This document shows, one piece after another, positions 21,708 to 32,219 of a stretch of 64,000 nt of DNA. Each line of letters starts with the position of its first letter. Within the stretch, counting starts at the first letter, position 1. The translations under genes and the position numbers were made by a program. Source of the stretch: Lentinula raphanica (Eukaryota; Basidiomycota; Agaricomycetes; Agaricales; Omphalotaceae); contig JANVFP010000054.1 in assembly GCA_027919835.1 (NCBI GenBank), forward strand, positions 1 through 64,000. The letters are read 5' to 3'. The notes beneath the pieces are model-generated. The model was not told the origin of the DNA, ran no database searches, and saw nothing but the letters and a program-made list of their open reading frames with translations.

Positions 21708-24700
21708 CTAAGCCACAAATTCGAGAATCACGAAGTCTGACTTCTTGAATTTGAGATCCTCCTTCTCGTGAGGAAGTAGTTTCTGTAAGTATTCTGGACG
21801 GAAAACCTGCTTCGGATAACCAGGCGGTGGTTTTCGATTGTCCACGATGTCAGAGCGCACTCTTTTGACTTGGTGGCGTCCCTGTTGGCTGAAGATTTTG
21901 TCTTCGGCTTTGGGTGTTTGGTCAACGAGCTGGAAGAGGTCTCGGAAGGACTCGTGTCGAAACCACAGTACAGTGACCAGCTTCACATCCTGCTTCGTTT
22001 GAACTCCGTCGATAATGACGTCCTCCTCCCCATCTTCTTCATCGGACATGCCGCGCTCGCCCAGTATCTTGACTGCGTCAAGAGCATACGTCCAGAATTT
22101 TACGCCATCTTCGTCGTGCGTATCTCGAGAGATCTGAATCATGGTTGCAGCAGCACTTTTCCTAGCTTTGTGTTTCTATAACATATTCACAACGATGGTA
22201 AGCATTGGCTGAAAGACGACGAGAAAACACTCACCCAATGACGGGTACTTGAGATTTTACTTGACTTTGCGCCTTTGTCATATTTAGCCACCAATCGTTT
22301 TTCTCTATCTGCTTGCGTCTCGCCCGGAAGCTGTCGATAGTTTTCGATGTTTTTGTAAAATTTCGTGAACCTCGTTTTGAATGAAGACTTCCACTTGCTC
22401 CTGGTCTGAGACTTCCCAAAGCGTCCATCTGGGATCAGCGAATAAACTCAGTGCGCTTCGCGAGCAAGTCGGGAGATCAGGGCGTTATTCCATTTCGAAT
22501 TCCTCATCTGCGCCGCTGACAGGCCATTCCAGTCAAGAGTCGTGTTTACCAACTTGGGCCCGCCATCCTTGTCACCACGCTGGTGAGCTCGTAAGCGGTC
22601 CGGAGGAGTGGGTTGAACCTGTACCACTTCATATGCTTTTTTGATATGCAAGGCCTTTTGGTACAGTTCTCGAGAGAAGTCCTGTTCGAGTGTTAAGAAG
22701 ATGCTGTTTATGAGGTGAGGCAAAGACGAAACTCACGTTGACATTCCGTTTTATCTGCTTTCGACTGAATTTCTTCTTCTTGGGGTAGCGCATCGACAGC
22801 CATTTTTCTGCCACGACGGGTTTGTCGCTCTCTTCCATATCATCCTCATCATCACTCTCTTCACCCTCGCTATCACTTGATCCGCTCCCATCACTGCTTT
22901 GTTCGCTCTCCTCGTCACTTGGTTCGCTCTCGTTATCGCTTTGTTCGTTCTCGTTGTCGCTCTGTTCGTTCTCGGTGTCGCTCTGTTTGTTCTCGTTGTC
23001 GCTCTGTTCGTTCTCGGTGTCGCTCTGTTTGTTCTCGTTGTCGCTCTGTTCGTTCTCGTCACCATTCTGTCCAATCTCGCCATCGATTTCTTCACCCTCG
23101 CCAGCATTATCATCACCCCATCCTCCTCCATCACCTCCATCACCTCCATCACCTCCACCTCCTCCACCTCCTCCACCTCCTCCACCTCCTCCACCTCCTC
23201 CACCTCCTCCACCTCCTCCACCTCCTCCACCACTCCTACCGCCTCCACCGTTCCTACCAAAGATACCTCCACCTCTGCCTCCACCGCTACCAAAGATACC
23301 TCCACCTCTGCCTCCACCGCTTCTACCAAAGATACTTCCAACTCTGCCAATACTTCCAAGTCTGCCTTCACCGCTACTACTCCATTGACCCCATCCCCAT
23401 GCACTTCCACTGCCCCCACTGCTCATGCCCCATTGTCCCCATCCACCACCGCCACCATTATTATTACTAGCACCAGCGCCTCCACTCCCACCATTTCCGG
23501 CCCCTCCACCACCGCCACTTCCACCGCTACTTCCACCGCCGATTCCTTGGTCATCGTTATCACTTTCATCCATTCTTCTGGGATCACCTCCAGTTCCGTC
23601 ACCCTTATCCCTATCGCTCGATGGTTTGGTGGCTGGCTTGAGTTTACGGGGTGAAGGTTTGTGGGATCCACTCTGTCAAAATCATTAACGTCTGCATAGG
23701 AACAGACCAGTTCGAACATACCTCTTCTTTAGCATTTGATGCTCTCTCCTTTCCCTTCGGAGTATGCTGCATCAATCAGAAATCAGATTCAGTTGTGAGG
23801 GAAACACGAGGGCAACAACTCACTGGTGGAAGTTCAATCTCTTCCTCTTCCTCTTCCTCTTCCTCTTGCTCTTCCTCTTGCTCTTCCTCTTGCTCTTGCT
23901 CTTGCTCTTCCTCTTCCTCTTCCTCTTCTTCCTCTGAATCGTCTTCATCTGAACTCATCGCCTGACAAGAACTTGAATACTGAGGTATGATAAAGCAAGA
24001 TCTTTTGAACTTACGTATTTAGACACTCTTTTCTTCTTCTTCGACGAGCGTCCCTTTGGCTTTGGAGATTTCTTGGGAGTCTTCGGCTTGGGAGAAAAGC
24101 GTCGCCCAGTCTCAGCCTGATGAAATAGTACTTCCAGTTCATTGTACGATTCACGATGTCTAAAAAACTGACCTGTTTCAGGGTATATTTGCGCTTTGTC
24201 AACCTCTTGATTTCAGCGTCCACCGGTGCATTTTTCAACGTGCGCTTCAAACCTCCGAACAATGGTAAGATTGGAGGGTTCAGAGCTGACTGCGGTTTGG
24301 AGGGAGAGAAGTCCGACGGCGGCGACGGATTCCAGGAAGGGGGAGTCTCATAAGACGACGCATTCGTTTCGAACTACGAGTCACCCGTCAATCAACAGAC
24401 ACAACTAGTGAAAATAGCCAGCACACCTGAGACATGGTTTCAGCGGGTGGAACGTATTGCGATTGAGGCGAGGGAGAGAACGCCGGCGACGGCAAATGGT
24501 GCGAATAAGGATGCGGTTTATAGGATGGTGTACTCGGAGAAAACTACGAGTCGCAGATTAATCGACGTTCAAAATCAGAACGATGGCCAACACACTTGTG
24601 ACATTGTTTGAACTTGCGTCGGCGCGTTCGTGGACATGCGCGAGGGCGACGTATCTAAGTTGTACTCAATCTAGAAGAGGTTACAGGTGAATCGGCTACG

Positions 24701-27699
24701 AACTATATTCCTAAGAAGTAAACCTACGTTGTTTTGCCGCAGAATGGACTGCAGTTGTCTGTTCTGAAGAGCTTTCGACAAATTTTCATCTTGTAAGGTT
24801 GATATTTTGGCGGCAGAGTTTGACTGATGACCCTGTCTCACGTTGGCGGATTCCAGTCGATTTACATCGTACTTGAGCTTCTTGTTCTCATCGAGGGCAG
24901 CAGCTAGCTGCTGCTTGAGTCCGGTGTTTTCTGTCTGGGCCAACTATGGGAAATTCATTCTACATGGACTCAGGGAAGTTACGTTGATCTATACATACCT
25001 GGGCTTGTTGAATAGCAGCTCTATGCTCCTTCTGTGTATTGAGCAGGTCATTTTGTGCACTGAGCAGCTTCTCGTGCCTCTCTTGTGCCTTGTTCTGAGA
25101 GTTCGAAGTACAGATTAGCAGCGAGGAAGTTGTTCGAAGTAGGCTCTCACCTTCTCCACTTCGTAAGCCGCCTCCAAAGTGTTGTGTCGGCTCTATATAA
25201 GGGTGAACTTTTCTATTGGATGCGGGCTAATTGATAACACTCACTCTGGAAACCGTTTGCTCTTGGTCACTACGAAGTGTCTTTATCTGCTCCTAGAGGG
25301 TGATGAATATCAAATAGTATCACGAAGTTGAGACCTACTCTTAGTTTCTTGAGTTCCTGGTTTTGTTTGGATTGTTTCTCTTCTGCAGCAGTTTCCATGT
25401 TTCGGGCCTTCACTTCTTGTTTATTCAAATCTTCATCGAGTTGGTCGTAACGCGTTTGGAGGCTAGAATAGGTTTCCTTTTATATAACAAAGAGTTAAGT
25501 GACGACGGAGGTCTGAAGGACAAGCACCCAACCTCCATAGTCTCGATTTGATCACGAAGACTGTCAACCAAGTTCTATAGTTCGCACTGGCGTGAGTATT
25601 GTAAGGACAGAATCAGACATGCAATGCTACTCACTGCAGATTCCTGTCCGGATTTCTGAAGTCTCGCGATTTCCTGCCGGCTGGATCTGAGTTCCTCGCT
25701 TTTTGCGCTATATTTTGTAGTCAGATCTTGCAGTTTCTTCTTGAGGGCGTCGGTTTTTTCACGTGCCTATGAATACTTAGAATGATTGTTTAACTTGAAT
25801 GAAAGGAGGCTCGTACTTTCTGCACAAAATTTTTATGACGTTCTTCCTCAGCCTCGCGATGCGTCGTTAACCGGTCTTCGAGTTCCTTAGACTTCGTTTG
25901 CTGATCCCTGAGTGAGTCTTGTAGGGTCGCAAGCGTCTCTTGCACGCCTTCGTTCTTCTCTTGGAGATCGCCAACTTCTCGACGTTTTGCCTGTGAGACG
26001 ATCAGCGTTGTCAGCTACAACCGTAATCAAAATAATTAACCAAAAGTTCCTCGTAACCTCTCTTGAGGAAGGCTTCGAGAGTGCGCTGTTGCTGTTGTAT
26101 CCAGCTTATCTCTTCGTCTTCAATCTTCTCGCTCCGAGTCTGAAAACGATGGTTTTAGCGCCACGGACGAAGCGGCTGTAGAATGAGCCAGAAATCTTAC
26201 CAGCGATTCATCAAGAAAGTAACTCTTAAGCAACTGTTCTAGATTGTTGCTCCATCGCCTGTATTCTTCTAACTCTAAAAGTTCGGATACTACCGAGCAT
26301 GCAGGCGTGATCTGCTCTTGTTCGAAGATCTCCTCTTCGACGCGCTTCAATGACTCTAAGTTCTAGAAGAACATGAGTCGTCGAGCTAGTACAGATGCGT
26401 ATAATCCCTACTTACTTGGATCCAACTTTGGTCATCTTTGTCGAACAGAAGACGAGAACTTAGTCCAATCAGAAGGTTCCGGATCTGAGTATTTTGAGTT
26501 CGACCCGTAATAGTCCCGTAGGCTGTAATCTGAAAAACGACCATAACATTCGTTTTCAAAAGTTATTTCCCTAAGAGTGCGATCAAAACATACCTCGAGG
26601 GTTGTCTCGACCTCTCCAGTGCCCATTTCGAGCCGACCGGGATCGCCACAATCAGGGACGTTGACTTGCTTCCCTCCAATCGACAGGCATGTCATGTACT
26701 CACTCCCTTCTCTTTGGAGTGCCTTGACTTTGCTGCTTTCGGACCCATGAAGGTTCATACTTTCCGGCCCCCCATTCGAGCTGCTGTCCACCTCGTCGGT
26801 ACCTTCCTTCATATGGGGCGAACCCTCCAAAGAAATGCGTTCGCGTTCCTGAAGCCAATGAGCACGATATTGAAGCATGGTGCTTTCACATATGATCTCA
26901 CCTGTTGCAAGTCTTCATACGAATCATACAAAGACTGGAGGTTGCAATTCAGCTCGTTGGTCATATAGATCAGGAACTAGGCAAATGTTATTAACACGAT
27001 GTCGCTTCAGCAGTGCAAAATTACAAACGGAGTTGTCATCCTGTAAATCACGTTCTCGTTGGGTGGTTTCCCGTGAATTCCGTCTCGCTAGACGTTTCAG
27101 CGTTTCTTCGATATTCTTTGCGATACATCAGAGTGTTGTTACTTGTGCGAGAATTATACACATACCGTGATCACTTGGTCCGTCGCCAAAATATCCTCCT
27201 ATAGGAACCATGAGTAGAAGAGCTTTACACGGCAACTATGTGCTCACAACGGTCTGGGTCTGTTTCTTCGGCTCGGTCTGGGTCTGTTTCTTCAGTTCGG
27301 AAATGAGAACGTCTTGAGCTGCTTGTGTACCAACAAGGCGAGCAGCTAGGTGATTGTTTGCTTGCAAAGCTCGAGCAACAGAGTGATGCTCATTATCGAG
27401 TTCCTTTCGTAGTCCGTCCAGCTCCGTTCGTAGTCTGTTCATCTCCATTCGAAGCATGTCCGAATCGTTTACATAGAGCAATCGAACTTTGAGGTTCTGT
27501 CGAAGAGCTCAATATATTATATGGGTAAGGAAAAGTATTGAAGGCATACATCTCGGTCATTGATATCAAACTCTTTGTTCTCGTCCTGCCTCTTGCGAGT
27601 GGCTTCCTCGCTCGATATCTGCAGATCACATCAATTGAAGTAGCCACAGATGGTTAGGAACTGGGGACGAACTCTGATTCCATTCGTATCGCTTGCCAT
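21708..27699 (-). CDS. Very large coiled-coil / low-complexity protein with agaric C-terminal module; in-frame TGA
   Basis: About 27 exons and about 1500 codons. Mapped exons at the 5' end are 27699-27673, 27618-27550, 27496-27248 and 27198-27166. At the 3' end they are 24670-24596, 24543-24427, 24373-24173, 24116-24015, 23961-23824, 23766-23722, 23672-22737, 22681-22235 and 22175-21708. All are in phase 0. The N-terminal 690 residues are mostly coiled coil (LRTELDGLRKELDNEHH, DLQEKNEGVQETLATLQ, YDQLDEDLNKQEVK). Next come a proline/serine stretch, a lysine-rich basic block (SSKKKKRV), an acidic E/Q run, a glycine-rich run, a heptapeptide NENKQSD repeat and a second acidic block. The C-terminal 250 residues are conserved-looking (LVTVLWFRHESFRDLFQL, IFSQQGRHQVKRVRSD, VFRPEYLQKLLP). 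A TGA at 22450-22448 interrupts exon 22681-22235 although the frame stays open on both sides. Function unknown; a nuclear scaffold is one guess. Confidence 0.6.
22910..23065 (-). repeat. 21-nt repeat encoding a heptapeptide
   Basis: About six to seven copies of a 21-base unit encode (N/T)EN(E/K)QSD in the large coiled-coil gene. Alternate units carry K or E and N or T, so the array looks like doublets of 14 residues. Confidence 0.8.
23120..23240 (-). repeat. Hexanucleotide repeat encoding polyglycine
   Basis: CCTCCA repeated about 18 times on the plus strand. On the minus strand it encodes an uninterrupted glycine run in the large coiled-coil gene. It opens long false ORFs in every frame. 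Confidence 0.85.
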
Positions 27700-28740
27700 T
27701 GGGAAGCCTTCGCCAAGAATGAGATACGAAGAGAGAAACCCTTCAACGGGCACCTTGGGTTTATATGATATTCTGTGGAACAAAGGACAAAGGAGAGAGC
27801 GCTAATCAATCCGATCAATACCACAACTAGCACTGCAGTCTGACAGTCTGTACGTTGCTCACTACTCCGCGACCGGCTAATTCCGTCCACTTGACGCCGA
27901 CTTCGCAAATGATCGTCCGCAAACTTATGACAAACGCTGTTTAGAGTCATTCGATAAGTCTCTCAATTAGTCGACATGGACGAAGTGATATCATGGTTGG
28001 AGAATCAACGGCTGCACTGATTTTGTTACTTGTAAGAATCAAATCGAATTGGAGAATAAGATCTATGAAAATTGTAGAAACGAAGATGAAGATGAGCTGA
28101 GTAACGGCTAAAAATGCATGAGAAGGAGGGAAAGAAGATTCGATGGTAGGGCAGTGATACAGGGAGCGTATATGATATGTGTTTTGAGTTTCTAAATCAT
28201 GGCAATGGAAGGGGTCTGTCATCAGTTTGGCAATGTAAGGGTAGCTGCTGTGTCCAACGCACATACACTGGAAGAGGAGTGTCGTTGTACACTGAAACTT
28301 TCGGATTGTTGCGAGTTCGAACCGGGATAGCTTCGAATCATCCCTCTGAAATTCGTGGCCGATCAAGAGACGTCAGGAGGGCTACATTTTATGGAAATGT
28401 CGAAACGGTGTCTGAAGCCAACCAGGAGCAGAGAATGTTAAGGAGAGAAGAATCATTGCGTGGTTGTGGTTTTGAGAGGTGATGTGGTCAGTTAGTGCTA
28501 GCTACCGTCATAGGTGAATTTCGGGATATGTTGACCAGGATGCAAGACAAGACATACCTGGCACAGGCAAACCTCGTTCTATGGTCGACTGAGAATCAAT
28601 GCTGCTCTTCTTAGGAGCCTCATTCATGAAGTAATTGCATTCGACGTGCACTATTCAACAAACCTGGTCAATTTGATTATCAGTTGCAGTTCTAAATATC
28701 GAATGTCCAAATTTGCAGTCTACTGGCTTAAGTGATTAAA
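27700..28740. other. Intergenic stretch upstream of the large coiled-coil gene
   Basis: About 1 kb. It contains the 5' flank of the minus-strand gene and ORFs without conserved features on both strands. No supported gene. Confidence 0.4.
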
Positions 28741-29060
28741 AGATACTCACCGGGATGGCTACCACCCAACAAAGTCGGGAGGTGGAAGTTTGAGATGAAG
28801 ATGGAAAAAGTTGTTCACACCGCTGACGGCGGATGATGAGGGCACACTCGCTCCGATTCTACACCGAAAGTAGAAGTTGAGTCACAGCGCTAAGATAACA
28901 ACTTATCTTAGCGCTGTGACTCAACTTCTACTTTCGGTGTAGAATCGGAGCGAGTGTGCCCTCATCATCCGCCGTCAGCGGTGTGAACAACTTTTTCCAT
29001 CTTCATCTCAAACTTCCACCTCCCGACTTTGTTGGGTGGTAGCCATCCCGGTGAGTATCT
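28741..29060. mobile_element. Perfect fold-back (palindromic) element, MITE-like
   Basis: The left arm 28741-28898 and right arm 28903-29060 are exact reverse complements over all 158 bases, with a four-base loop (caac). There is no coding capacity. TTAA occurs at 28736-28739 on the left and at 29067-29070 on the right; these could be the target duplication of a TTAA-type transposase, but the right copy is six bases away from the arm. Degenerate relatives at 9405-9720 (two-armed) and 14055-14195 (one arm) show that it is a repeat family and not only an assembly fold-back. Full identity of the arms implies a recent insertion or arm homogenisation. Confidence 0.88.
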
Positions 29061-31309
29061 CTTTCGTTAAACTTTACAGTGCACGTGTGGAACTTGGTCA
29101 TAGGTGGACGTGCAACTTCAGAAGATCGTTGGGAACGCGCAGAAAAGTGATATGTATTGAGAATCTTAACGAGTGCTAAAACTGGACTGGGTTGTCGAAC
29201 AACATCTCAATCGACTGGGAATCAGAACTTCAATAAACAATGTCCCGGAAGTTTAGTGCGTTCTGACATAGAACAATCTTTAAGAGTATGCCAGGTATGT
29301 AGCATGAAAATTCACCTTGCTCAATACTACAAGTAATTTATCAATGGCGGTAGATCAGAGCCAGAAATCTCTAACAAGCAACAATTCCAATTTTTCAACG
29401 ATCTTCTTACCTCTCAGGCGGTTCTCACCATTCGTTAAATTGGTTTTGGGAGAAGGCTTAACCAATCATCCTTCGGAGGCCGTATTATTGTCTTTGAGCG
29501 TGCTAGGAATCTCATATAGGCTTCGAATTCAGCGCCATTGGATACCTGATCACCCCTTTCTCCAGAAGATCGCACCGACACAAGGATATACGACGAGCGT
29601 CCGATGAGCGTCCGATGAGCGTTTGCTCAAGGTACATCCAGTTTATGATCATACAAGAGGAAATTTTTCGAACTCAATAGTCACTTACCGTAGACTTGAA
29701 GACAATTCATATTCATAGGGATCCTGATATTCACAAAAATTCAGGCGGAAAATGTGAAAGTTTCAACCTAACGTTCATGACGAAATTGTAAACTGCCGCC
29801 ACATCGGCTGTTCACTCTGCCGCTCGACAAAAGCAAGGTGATAGATTATGATACTGCTAGAGCCATCTGGTGTATAAAAAATCCTGGCAAATCGGGTACA
29901 AGGTTAGTCACTTCTCCGCATTGAAAGAGCATACTCTCAATCTTTTACTCTTGGTAGAGCAGAATGATGGAAGAGTTGAAAGAGTTTACACGCGCTCCTT
30001 GCGAATTATCATTCTACTGCGATGGGCTGACAGACAAAACAATTCTACTGCAATTCTACTTACTCATGTAATTCTCAAAGGTTAACGAAACCGATTTAAC
30101 TGCCAGAATGTTCTGCGATCCTGTACTCAGAGCTCAGCTCTCAGTCAAAAGGCGGAAGGAGATCGGGATCGGGGGCGGCGGTGCGGTGCGGTCTCGTCTC
30201 AGTAAAGTATTCGGTAAAGAGCTATGTACCAACTTCTATTCCCTGATTGAGTTTTGAGTGCCTGCTGCCTTATCATGTGCTTCCAAGCGTAGAAATGACG
30301 GTTTGTTGAAACCTGCTCTTGATGCTCATTTTGAGAGCGTAAATGATGAAGCATAAGTAAATGGCATTTGGGATGATTTCGACAGGATTATTCAGGATTA
30401 TTCAGAGAATTCACAATAGGGACAAGGACTGTTCGTACATCGATGAGCATCTGAAAATCTTCCACTTTGAGCATTACGGTGCTGGCATGTCACGCTCTTG
30501 ATCGATCCCTATTTACATATTGTCAGGGGTGTACTTAGCGGATGATGAATGACATGGACTCAACACTTCCCTTTTTCGATTTTCCGAAGTAAACATACTT
30601 CAGAGTGTGATCCATGGTCCGCAATGACCTTAAACTATTCCTTCACCTATACCATCGTCTTTTAACTTGTCCCAGAAACAATCAGCATATCCACCTACCC
30701 GGTAGCTTGATCTCAAGCGGGGGCCAAGACTCAAGAACCTCTCCTGGCGTTTTGGCATCTGTAGAAGCTCATGGTTGACAAGGCGAACGCCAGATCGAAA
30801 TTACACGAGTGACAGGCTGGAAGGAGAAATGATAAAACATCCGAGCTTTCTTCTCCGGAGCTCAAACTCTCCCCACCCCAACTGATTTTATCTGTCAGTG
30901 CGCTCGATTGGTAGCATAACAGAGAAGTGGCTGCTCAGTATCCCTATTTCGGAGGGACGAGGATGGTGAAGAGGATGCGGTCCCTCAATTGGAGTGGTGA
31001 CAACGGAGGTTAGTCTCGGATGTATGTCGGTAAACTTGACTCAAAGCCTTCCGCAGAGTTCAGTTTCGAGACGGTCCTCGCACTGCGGCCTTGGTTCACG
31101 ACGAAATGGACCTCGTCACCCCTTCTAGCATCACTCACTCGTCATTCCCTGACTCAATGTGTCCTCTCCTCAACAGTCCTTATTCATCATTCTTCTTTGC
31201 TCAGAGCAGTCCGGACTGTACGACTTCCTTCTCAGTGCAGATCCTGTCAAACAGATGGTCGCTCAAGGCGGTCTAACTCAGATGGTGCCACGTTCTTACG
31301 CGTTGTAGA
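29061..31309. other. Long gene-poor stretch
   Basis: About 2.2 kb. The 29317-29607 ORF (96 codons) has no recognisable feature. A tandem gcgtccgatga word occurs at about 29597-29620. No supported gene; 31020-31309 has open plus-strand frames that might be upstream exons of the next entry. Confidence 0.35.
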
Positions 31310-31862
31310 ATCGGAGTCCATCCTCCGTCCATAGACACGCGACGGTATCCCGAAGTCCGAGCCAAACTAGCTTTTCTTCTCCCAAACACCTCCCGTTCGT
31401 CATTCCGTCTCCAAGAATACCAATAGCTACCAATGGGCGTCATACACTAGAATCAGACAACAGAGGAAACGTTTCTCCTTCGACATCATCATTGCCGCGG
31501 CAACCGCCCCGACCTCTATCTGTTGCGAGCGAGGTTGAGTCAGTCAATGGGAAGCAGATCTTGGAGGAGGAGGAGTCAGGACCGCGGACGCCCAAAGCAT
31601 TTGTGTAAGCTTTCAATGGATTACTTCATGTCGTTCTTGCCCTCATATTTCAAGCAGAAAAGTTCCCGAAGCAATGGAGAGCCATGAGCAATTTGGGCAT
31701 AGTGGTTTTGGCCGCAAGGGTTTGGCCACAAAGGACATGTTCGTCAAGGACGCGTTTCTAAGGCTCCGCGTATCAACTACATACTGGAGAGACTTCATCG
31801 TTCTCGGTCACCCTCCAGATCTGACACTCCTTCCCTCCGATACCGAAGATAGTTCAGACTAA
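31310..31862 (+). CDS. Possible 3' part of an unrecognised gene
   Basis: An open frame follows a usable acceptor (gttgtag, ending 31309) and runs to 31604. It then splices (53-nt intron 31605-31657) to 31658-31862, ending TAA. The product is serine/proline-rich (PSQTSFSSPKHLPFVIPSP), then acidic (ILEEEESGPRTPKAFV), then more ordered (FGRKGLATKDMFVKDAF, STTYWRDFIVLG). I do not recognise it. The upstream exons are not identified, so it may be a gene fragment. It lies directly in front of the Raptor pseudogene and could be part of the same decayed block. Confidence 0.35.
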
Positions 31863-32219
31863 GAGAGCTCTTAATTATTTGCTCTCCCCCGGCAGGACCC
31901 TACCATTACACTTACTTGTACACGTTCTGCTACTCATAGACAAGTTTTACCATATATTCAGAGTAGTTACCTAGGTAGAGTACCTGTCACCCTCTGCTCA
32001 CTCTGCAGTCTACCCGTCTCCTTGCGGGATGAGCATTCGCTGCAGAACTGACAGCTGGGCCCGGCTGTTCCCCGGTGGGACCCCATCTCCGGATGGAGCC
32101 GTGTATTTTCCTACCTTTCTTCCTTCGATATCGTCGTCGATCGTTGCTTCGATCGAAGCATAAAGTCTACCGGAGATGGTCGTGATGGTCAATCAGTAAC
32201 GATCGAAGATGTGATTCGT

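Noticed and set aside
22751..23688. Long ORFs of proline, leucine, histidine, valine or serine repeats on both strands
   Set aside because: They are other-frame readings of the CCTCCA and 21-nt repeats inside the large minus-strand gene and have no splice partners.
24635..24637. Separate gene starting at ATG 24637 (short form of the large gene)
   Set aside because: The upstream coiled-coil exon splices in frame (acceptor ending 24671) into the same exon, so one gene is the simpler model. An internal promoter is not excluded.
28741..29060. Palindrome as a pure assembly fold-back artefact
   Set aside because: Diverged two-armed and one-armed relatives exist at 9.4 and 14.1 kb, and flanks on the two sides are different. 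Only long reads can fully exclude it.
30225..30360. Possible further fold-back fragment (caacttctattccctg ... cttatcatgtgc)
   Set aside because: Only one arm-like stretch with low similarity and gaps. It cannot be separated from chance by eye.
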